From Candidatus Poseidoniaceae archaeon (GTDB taxonomy: Archaea > Thermoplasmatota > Poseidoniia > Poseidoniales > Poseidoniaceae): DNA of 5,667 nucleotides. Below, piece after piece: positions 1 through 4,807 of the stretch. The translations under genes were made by a program, and so were the position numbers. Location: assembly GCA_013330285.1 (NCBI GenBank), contig DUIP01000129.1, positions 1 through 5,667 of the forward strand, in the 5' to 3' direction. A model generated the notes under the pieces. The model did not search any database, was not told the DNA's origin, and saw only the letters and a list, made by a program, of their open reading frames with translations. Every line of letters begins with the position of its first letter. The first letter of the stretch is position 1.

Positions 1-68
1 CGCCACTCGCGATGCGTCCACTGTCCTCCATTGTCAACAACATCGATGATGAGGGGTCGTTCGTCCAT
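1..68 (-). CDS. guaA: GMP synthase (glutamine-hydrolysing) subunit A, 5' end only
   Basis: Only the first 22 codons are present; the gene reads leftward off the window. The visible N-terminus ends in VVDNGGQWTHREWR. This matches the opening beta strand and DNGGQ-x-x-HR-x-WR signature of the archaeal stand-alone class I glutamine amidotransferase subunit of GMP synthase. That subunit releases ammonia from glutamine for the partner ATP-pyrophosphatase subunit, which converts XMP to GMP in the cytoplasm. In bacteria the two parts are usually fused, so a start this close to the motif supports the archaeal split form. The ATG is preceded by a Shine-Dalgarno-like AGGCGAT five bases upstream. The catalytic Cys-His-Glu triad lies outside the window, so activity cannot be judged. 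The gene is divergent from the oxidoreductase gene. Family assignment is fairly sure despite the short length. Confidence 0.8.
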   Translation of the reverse strand, partial: MDERPLIIDVVDNGGQWTHREW

Positions 69-172
69 TGCACATCGCCTATGATTTCGTGTGTGTTGGT
101 CGAACAACCATGAACATGCCGCACCGATTCAGTCGTGAATGGGTTGATGGCCTAACACCGATTGGACCATCC
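69..172. promoter_or_regulatory. Divergent intergenic region, guaA / oxidoreductase
   Basis: These 104 bp separate the two divergent start codons and must hold at least the guaA promoter and probably both. I see the guaA ribosome-binding site but no good TATA box for either direction, and no Shine-Dalgarno site before the oxidoreductase ATG at 173. If the oxidoreductase used the in-frame ATGs at 110 or 116, the region would shrink to about 41 bp. Confidence 0.4.
74..80 (-). promoter_or_regulatory. Shine-Dalgarno-like site for guaA
   Basis: On the minus strand the sequence reads AGGCGAT, one mismatch from AGGTGAT, the complement of the usual 16S rRNA 3' tail. It lies five bases before the guaA ATG at 68, which supports that start codon. 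Confidence 0.45.
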
Positions 173-1309
173 ATGGCCAGGGTGCTGATTGTTGGAGGAG
201 GTCTTGCAGGCCTTTCGGCAGCGCTCGAAGCGACATCTGCCGGCCATCATGTTGTGGCCCTCGAGCGAGCCCCGAGGGTTGGAGGTCGGGCCACGACACA
301 ACCTCTCGATGGATTCGCTATGGGCTATGGCCCACACCTCCTGTTGAAAAACGGCCCACTTCATTCCATCACCAAGAAATTGAGTCGAGTTCGGCTTGCG
401 ACTCAACCTTTGCGACCTCATCGATGCGAGGTTCTTGGTCACGGCCTCATCCGCCCGACGGGCGATGTGCGCACCGCTGCTTTGAACAAACGGGCCTTGA
501 AGATGAATGATCAGACCCATCCAATTGTCCAAGGCACAGATTTTCTTTCCACATGGGGCTCACCAAAAACAGATGAAAAACGACGTTCTGCACTGAATAA
601 ATCCCAACTCTTGGTCAGCAACGAAGGTTGGGCCGGTTTAGTTGGTCGAATGGCAGCAGCGCTTGATGAAGTTGGTGTGTTCATCGAATGTGGGCTCGAA
701 GTCACTCGAATAGAGCCCGGCATTGCGCATCTTTCCGACGGGCGAATGATCGAAACTGATGTGATCATTCTTGCATGCGGTTCCAAGACAGCCCGCAAAC
801 TTGTTTCAAGTATGGATGAAACAGCATCCCAAAAATTCACCACGATCCAACGAACCACTGCATCAGTCGTTGAACTCGGCCTCGATTCGAAACCATTCCA
901 AGAACACCATGCAGTTGTCGATATTGAACGATCGATGGCCATTCTTGACTATTTTGCCATTCAACCACGCCTTGGTTTGGAAGGCTCACACCTTGCGGCT
1001 GTCGCCGTTGGCGGATTGCCACAAGATGCCGGCACCACGCGGTTTGAATCAGCCGAGCAGCGACTCTCTGCTCTCGAAGCCTTCCTCGACGAGCGAGCTT
1101 TGGGTTGGCGAGAACACATTATTCAAGAGGGCCGGCAAAGTAAAATTACACTTCACGAACTTCCATCAGAAGAATTGACCCAACTCTCCTTCGCTGAGCA
1201 TGGCGTTCTTTTGGCGGGCGCTTGGGTTGAGTCAGAGCACAGTTTGGCAGATGGAGCGGTCGCCTCGGGTCGTAAAGCTGGGCGGCTTATTGCAAAAGCC
1301 ATGCATTGA
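173..1309 (+). CDS. FAD-dependent oxidoreductase, phytoene desaturase/amine oxidase-like
   Basis: This 378-residue protein opens with a Rossmann dinucleotide-binding fold. VLIVGGGLAGL at residues 4-14 gives GxGxxG, the acidic E31 should bind the adenosine ribose, and VGGRA at 36-40 is the typical GG-R motif of the CrtI/amine oxidase/protoporphyrinogen oxidase group. DVIILACG at 196-203 is the usual return strand after the substrate-domain insertion. The C-terminal stretch at 344-367 (GVLLAGAW, then LADGAVASGRKAG) is the second FAD-contacting motif of this superfold, so both ends of the FAD site are present. At 378 residues it is much shorter than a classical phytoene desaturase (about 500), so the substrate is open; carotenoid, porphyrin or amine chemistry cannot be told apart. 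I chose ATG 173 because the Rossmann strand begins at once. The frame stays open upstream, with in-frame ATGs at 68, 110 and 116. No Shine-Dalgarno site is seen, so translation may be leaderless. There is no signal peptide. The xth gene follows after 32 bp. Confidence 0.85.
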   Translation: MARVLIVGGGLAGLSAALEATSAGHHVVALERAPRVGGRATTQPLDGFAMGYGPHLLLKNGPLHSITKKLSRVRLATQPLRPHRCEVLGHGLIRPTGDVRTAALNKRALKMNDQTHPIVQGTDFLSTWGSPKTDEKRRSALNKSQLLVSNEGWAGLVGRMAAALDEVGVFIECGLEVTRIEPGIAHLSDGRMIETDVIILACGSKTARKLVSSMDETASQKFTTIQRTTASVVELGLDSKPFQEHHAVVDIERSMAILDYFAIQPRLGLEGSHLAAVAVGGLPQDAGTTRFESAEQRLSALEAFLDERALGWREHIIQEGRQSKITLHELPSEELTQLSFAEHGVLLAGAWVESEHSLADGAVASGRKAGRLIAKAMH

Positions 1310-1330
1310 ATGCTTATTCACCGGCGGCAT

Positions 1331-1336
1331 AAGGAG
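1331..1336 (+). promoter_or_regulatory. Shine-Dalgarno site for xth
   Basis: AAGGAG lies five bases before the ATG at 1342, a good match and spacing. It fixes the xth start and fits translation from a transcript shared with the upstream oxidoreductase gene. Confidence 0.75.
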
Positions 1337-1341
1337 CCTAC

Positions 1342-2121
1342 ATGCGCTTTGTTTCTTGGAACGTCAACGGAATCCGTGCAGCGATTCGAAAAGGCATTGA
1401 TGGTTATTTTGATTCCATTGATGCCGATGTGTGGATGCTCCAAGAGGTACGATGCCTTCCTGAACAATTGCCAAAGGATTGGAACTGGCCAGAAGGGTAT
1501 GAGGTTCATCTTCATGCTGCTGAAAAGAAAGGGTACTCGGGCGTGACCACGCTGAGTCGATTGAAAACCGATGCCACGAGCACGGGCAAAGGAGGCATCA
1601 TTGACGGTGATGATTCAGAAGGGAGAGTGCTCGTCACCAAGCATGGTGAATTGACCTGCATCAACACCTATCTGCCAAGTGGGTCGAACAAAGAAGAACG
1701 GCAAGCCTTCAAGGAAGCATGGATGGAGGAATGGCGAGAGTTCATACGTCCTTATCTTGAAGTCTCAACACCGGTTATCGTGTGCGGCGATCTGAACATC
1801 GCACATACTGAAGATGATATTTGGAATCCAAAAGGTAATGCCAAATCCAGCGGTTTTCTTCCACATGAACGAGCTTGGTTTTCTGAAGTACTCAACGACG
1901 GATGGCATGATGTGTTTCGCCAACAGGTTGGCGATGGTGAGAAGATCTTCTCATGGTGGTCAAATCGTGGCCAAGCCAGAATCAAAGATCGAGGATGGCG
2001 CATCGATTACTTTCTCCTCAATGATGCTGCGGCCAAGCGGGTGAAATCGATACGTATTGAGCGCCAGGGCGGACTGGATGTTTCAGACCATGCGCCAGTC
2101 ATTTTGGATTTGACAGATTGA
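1342..2121 (+). CDS. xth: Exodeoxyribonuclease III / AP endonuclease
   Basis: This 259-residue protein is a full-length member of the ExoIII/APE1 branch of the endonuclease-exonuclease-phosphatase family. It should cut the DNA backbone 5' of abasic sites in base-excision repair and may also act as a 3'-5' exonuclease or 3'-phosphodiesterase. The expected Mg-dependent catalytic set is visible in order: WNVNGIR with N7, LQEVR with E35, NTYLPSG with Y110, CGDLN with D150 and N152, GWRIDYFL with D222, and the terminal SDHAP with D249 and H250. KGYSGV at 63-68 is also typical. Length matches the family (about 250-270), so it looks intact. The start is set by AAGGAG five bases upstream. It lies 32 bp after the oxidoreductase gene in the same direction, and its TGA directly abuts the stop codon of the opposing gene, leaving no room for a separate terminator. 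The family is certain; the balance between AP endonuclease and exonuclease activity cannot be read from sequence. Confidence 0.96.
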   Translation: MRFVSWNVNGIRAAIRKGIDGYFDSIDADVWMLQEVRCLPEQLPKDWNWPEGYEVHLHAAEKKGYSGVTTLSRLKTDATSTGKGGIIDGDDSEGRVLVTKHGELTCINTYLPSGSNKEERQAFKEAWMEEWREFIRPYLEVSTPVIVCGDLNIAHTEDDIWNPKGNAKSSGFLPHERAWFSEVLNDGWHDVFRQQVGDGEKIFSWWSNRGQARIKDRGWRIDYFLLNDAAAKRVKSIRIERQGGLDVSDHAPVILDLTD

Positions 2122-2340
2122 TTATTCGCCCTCGATGTCGGCCAATGCAACCATCATCTCATCCACAATGTCCCGCAATTCTTGAAGCGAGTGGTGATGA
2201 ACTCGAACAATCAGGTGGGCTTGACCGTCCTTTTCAGAAAGTGAAGCCTTGCAGTGTGGGCGTGATGCTGCAGCGAGGTAGACGGTACCAAGCGAAGGGT
2301 CACCGGACCACTCGACCGTCACCGTATGACCTTCGTTCAT
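2122..2340 (-). CDS. KEOPS complex Pcc1-like small protein
   Basis: This is a 72-residue reading frame beginning at ATG 2340 and ending in TAA at 2122-2124. The C-terminal half has the pattern of Pcc1: a basic SRPHCKASL segment, an alternating hydrophobic strand (AHLIVRV, 41-47), then an LxELRDIVDEMM helix (52-63) resembling the ALR-x-x-x-N-S-Y helix of archaeal Pcc1. Pcc1 is the small dimerising subunit of KEOPS, which makes N6-threonylcarbamoyladenosine on tRNA; the usual length is about 75-90 residues. Here the usual Asn-Ser-Tyr of the helix is replaced, so the match is moderate. The frame is open further upstream to an ATG at 2478, but that extension would overlap hflX and looks like shadow sequence. 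No strong Shine-Dalgarno site is present; CATAAGA about 20 bases upstream is a weak TATA-like candidate. The gene is convergent with xth with no spacer and divergent from hflX by 24 bp. A real gene is likely; the Pcc1 identity is probable, not proven. Confidence 0.6.
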   Translation of the reverse strand: MNEGHTVTVEWSGDPSLGTVYLAAASRPHCKASLSEKDGQAHLIVRVHHHSLQELRDIVDEMMVALADIEGE

Positions 2341-2351
2341 GCCTTGTGGTT

Positions 2352-2357
2352 GAGGTG
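2352..2357 (+). promoter_or_regulatory. Shine-Dalgarno site deciding the hflX start
   Basis: GAGGTG lies seven bases before the ATG at 2365 and is complementary to the conserved 16S 3' tail. It favours 2365 over the upstream in-frame ATG at 2326, which would run into the opposing small gene, and over 2371 and 2389, which are less well spaced. Confidence 0.65.
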
Positions 2358-2364
2358 GACTCTT

Positions 2365-3795
2365 ATGACGATGACTCAACGCCTTGTCATGGCCAAGGGT
2401 GATGAGGACCCATTTGTTTTGGCCGGCACAGGTGGCGTAACACTTGGTGAGGCTCGCACCAATCACGAGGGCCGTCAAGCCATTCTCCTCTTGAGAGGCA
2501 AAGAAGACGCCACCGAATTCATCGCCCTCGTCGCAACAATGGGCATCACCATTATCGAGACATTACATCAACCCGGCCAAGAGGACGCGCGTGGATTTTT
2601 TGGAAAGGGTCGCCTTCAGGATGTGGCTGATGAACTTGCTACCCGAACCAAAGGCCACCCTTGGGCCAACGTCGATCTTGTGCTTCTCCACACCAACGCT
2701 ACACCGAGGCAACTTGTTGGCGTGAGCGACGGTGTCAAGGTTGAGGTATGGGACCGAGTACGATTACTGCTCTCTCTTTTCACATCCCATGCAGGGTCCA
2801 TTGAAGCGAGAACACAAGTCAGAATCGCCCGCTTACAATCCGACCGGACAGTCTTGAGGGAGCTTGCCAATCAATCAACAACCGGCGAGCGCGCCGGATA
2901 CGGTGGTGGCGGAATGACTGCGCTCCAAGCATCGATTGCGAACATCAACCGGGAATTAACTCACTTGAGAAAGCGTCAGCAAAAACACGCAGGTGCACAA
3001 TCTGAACGCCGTCGCCAACGCTCCCGCAGTGGTGCGATGACGGTTGGCTTGGCAGGATATACAAACGCTGGCAAATCAAGTCTATTTCTCAATTTATCAG
3101 GTAAGGAAGTTCTTGTTGAGGATAAGTTGTTTTCTACGCTTGAAACAACCCTAGGGCGGATGGAAGCAAGCCCCCGTGTCTTGCTCGCAGACACCATTGG
3201 GTTCATCGATCACCTGCCATCAGCGACCCTCGATGCCTTTCGAGCGACGCTCGCCGAAGCCTTGGAGGCGGACTTGCTGTTGATCCTCGCCGATGTCAGC
3301 GATGATCCAGTCGAACTCGAACGGAAGTTGTTCACCTCGAGGCAAGAGGTGTTTACACGGTTTTATGGCGAGGACATCGATGAAGAATTTCCATGGCAAA
3401 ACGATGCACACTCCCTCAAGAATCACGTGATGACCGTTCTTACCAAAGCTGACCGGGCTTCTGACCAGCAGGTTGAGGAGGCGATTGCCACAGTGTCTGC
3501 ACTCGGTCTACCAGAGCCCTACATCGTTTCATCGCATACTGGGCGAGGTATACAGAAACTCAAGGATGCGATCCTCTTCCATCTGTTTGGCCCACAGGTC
3601 AACCTTCTTCTTTTAGCGGCTTCCGAACAGAGTCCAAGAGGCATCGAGGGCTATGTTTCGGACGTGTATGATGCAGGCCTTGTCACCGAAACAAAACGCT
3701 CTGAAAACGGTACAATTGCGATGACGGTTTGGATTCATGAACAAGCCTTAGCACGACTTGTAGCCCATTCTAAGGGCCGCATTGAGGTCAAGTAG
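2365..3795 (+). CDS. hflX: GTPase HflX
   Basis: This 476-residue protein has the two-domain HflX layout. The N-terminal HflX domain carries GFFGKGRL (77-84), the TPRQL and VWDRVRLLLSLF segments, and a glycine-rich linker GERAGYGGGG (174-183), followed by a long basic helical segment (about 190-222). The Obg/TRAFAC GTPase domain follows: P-loop GYTNAGKS (231-238), switch I FSTLETTLGR, G3 DTIGF (276-280), G4 as TKAD (360-363) and G5 as SSHTG. HflX binds the large ribosomal subunit and in bacteria splits stalled ribosomes; the archaeal role is less clear. Two features stand out. The linker lacks the bacterial GTRGPGE sequence and its final glutamate. There is also an acidic stretch (about 330-352) making the G3-G4 spacing longer than in bacterial HflX. 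About 80 residues after G5 form a C-terminal tail. The start follows GAGGTG. Only 20 bp separate it from the next gene, so co-transcription is likely. The protein is soluble. Confidence 0.95.
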   Translation: MTMTQRLVMAKGDEDPFVLAGTGGVTLGEARTNHEGRQAILLLRGKEDATEFIALVATMGITIIETLHQPGQEDARGFFGKGRLQDVADELATRTKGHPWANVDLVLLHTNATPRQLVGVSDGVKVEVWDRVRLLLSLFTSHAGSIEARTQVRIARLQSDRTVLRELANQSTTGERAGYGGGGMTALQASIANINRELTHLRKRQQKHAGAQSERRRQRSRSGAMTVGLAGYTNAGKSSLFLNLSGKEVLVEDKLFSTLETTLGRMEASPRVLLADTIGFIDHLPSATLDAFRATLAEALEADLLLILADVSDDPVELERKLFTSRQEVFTRFYGEDIDEEFPWQNDAHSLKNHVMTVLTKADRASDQQVEEAIATVSALGLPEPYIVSSHTGRGIQKLKDAILFHLFGPQVNLLLLAASEQSPRGIEGYVSDVYDAGLVTETKRSENGTIAMTVWIHEQALARLVAHSKGRIEVK

Positions 3796-3800
3796 GACCA

Positions 3801-3828
3801 CCTCCTCCCCATTGTATGGGCGAGGCGG
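3801..3828 (+). other. Inverted repeat over the hflX / membrane gene junction
   Basis: CCCAT (3808-3812) pairs with ATGGG (3816-3820) around a TGT loop. With one bulged C at 3821 the stem continues as 3804-3807 with 3822-3825, and after one mismatch as 3801-3802 with 3827-3828, giving eleven base pairs, mostly G-C. The ATG at 3816 forms the first three bases of the 3' arm. It lacks a following T tract, so it is not a standard archaeal terminator. It could limit translation of the downstream gene or be chance. Folding energy was not computed. Confidence 0.45.
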
Positions 3829-4760
3829 GCGAAGAGGAAGTCGCTGTCGCCAAGGAGAACGGCGAAGACTACCTCGACGAACTCACAGGCTTAGCAGAGC
3901 CAACGTCGGAATTGATGTTCTCTACTTCGAACGCTGTCCTTACGATTGAAGACCCGAATCTCCATCCTATGGGCAAGGCGATTGGCATTTTTGTGCTGTT
4001 TATTTGCATGCTTGGATTCCTCAACGGCCTCGATTATGCCTCAGCAGACTCGGGCCTTGTACGCCCAGATGAGTTTGTTTATCGCTTGTCCATGAACGCT
4101 CCAGATGAGACTGCAACCTTCCGAGGTTCGGTCAGTGATCACAACGGTGAGGCTCTGATCAACGCCACAGTGTATGTGTCGTGGGATGAAGATGGTGTAT
4201 GGAATTATTCTGAAATGAGAACTGGAAGTCAAGGCGAATTTGAATTCGAACGTTTAGATCCGGGATTGGCTCGTGTTGATATCATCGTTGAAAGGGATGG
4301 TAAACGCGATGTCTTTGCCAATCGCGTTTTGCTTTCTCCACCTGCGGCCATCGAACCCATTGGATTCACAGACATTGATTTCACAGTGCCTTCTGAGGAA
4401 GAATTTGCAGCAGCACCATGCTCTAACGGGGCGGATGAGTGCGAGATTCGAAACATTGACATGACGCCTGGTCAAATGGACCACCCACTCATGGATCCTG
4501 GAGCCGCAAGCCTCTACATCACCATCGGTATGGGGTTCATCGGCCTCTCGATTATCGCGGCAAGCTTCACGATTTGGGCGCTGCGAAGTGGATCGTTGCT
4601 CGTGCTACGAACAGCGGCGGTATTGTCCTTTTTTGGTATGGGGCACTACTATTCTGCATGCCTGTTTGGCTTGGTTGCCTTAGGGCTGACATTTGCAGTT
4701 CCACGCCCACGTATTCCACTGACCGACCCGCGCCATCAAGGCGAACTTGGCTCCTTTTGA
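3816..4760 (+). CDS. Multi-pass membrane protein with carboxypeptidase-regulatory-like domain
   Basis: I do not recognise a named family. The 314-residue protein has four visible parts. Residues 1-50 form an acidic, presumably cytoplasmic leader. A transmembrane helix lies near 54-72 (IGIFVLFICMLGFL). Residues 73-230 form an exposed domain, within which FRGSVSDHNGEALINATV (102-119), then TGSQGEFEFERLDPG (136-150) and a following VDIIV strand have the pattern of a carboxypeptidase-regulatory-like or Ig-like beta sandwich: strand, G-x-A-x-V, then G-x-F-x-F-x-x-L-x-P-G. The C-terminal region holds about three more helices near 232-256, 259-275 and 278-294, ending in a short polar tail. C202 and C209 are close enough for a disulfide outside the membrane. 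The ATG at 3816 has no Shine-Dalgarno site and lies inside an inverted repeat; ATG 3915 is an alternative start that would drop most of the acidic leader. It follows hflX by 20 bp. A sensor, transport accessory or envelope role cannot be decided. Confidence 0.8.
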   Translation: MGEAGEEEVAVAKENGEDYLDELTGLAEPTSELMFSTSNAVLTIEDPNLHPMGKAIGIFVLFICMLGFLNGLDYASADSGLVRPDEFVYRLSMNAPDETATFRGSVSDHNGEALINATVYVSWDEDGVWNYSEMRTGSQGEFEFERLDPGLARVDIIVERDGKRDVFANRVLLSPPAAIEPIGFTDIDFTVPSEEEFAAAPCSNGADECEIRNIDMTPGQMDHPLMDPGAASLYITIGMGFIGLSIIAASFTIWALRSGSLLVLRTAAVLSFFGMGHYYSACLFGLVALGLTFAVPRPRIPLTDPRHQGELGSF

Positions 4761-4807
4761 AGCATCTCAACCATCCAAGTTAAGATGACATCGTTCAACA
4801 GCACGGC
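4761..4807. promoter_or_regulatory. Short intergenic region before the beta-propeller gene
   Basis: This 47-bp gap has no Shine-Dalgarno site next to the ATG at 4808. AGTTAAGAT at 4778-4786 is a weak TATA-like element about 25 bases upstream, the distance expected for a leaderless archaeal transcript. The match to a TATA consensus is poor, so read-through from the membrane protein gene is equally possible. Confidence 0.25.

Noticed and set aside
152..942. Two long minus-strand open frames (152-532 and 511-942) inside the oxidoreductase gene
   Set aside because: Their translations are low in recognisable motifs and rich in Arg, Ser and Cys, as expected for antisense shadows; the plus-strand frame carries clear flavoprotein motifs throughout.
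771..1178. Plus-strand 135-residue frame inside the oxidoreductase gene
   Set aside because: It overlaps the conserved gene completely in another frame and shows no domain or ribosome-binding site.
2341..2478. N-terminal extension of the Pcc1-like protein to an ATG at 2478
   Set aside because: It would overlap the HflX N-terminus by over 110 bp, and the 46 extra residues look unlike Pcc1; the ATG at 2340 gives the expected family length.
3776..3806. Perfect minus-strand Shine-Dalgarno sequence AGGAGGTG (3799-3806)
   Set aside because: The next minus-strand ATG (3782) is about 16 bases away and opens only a 15-codon frame, so it does not serve a visible gene. On the coding strand the same bases form the hairpin arm.
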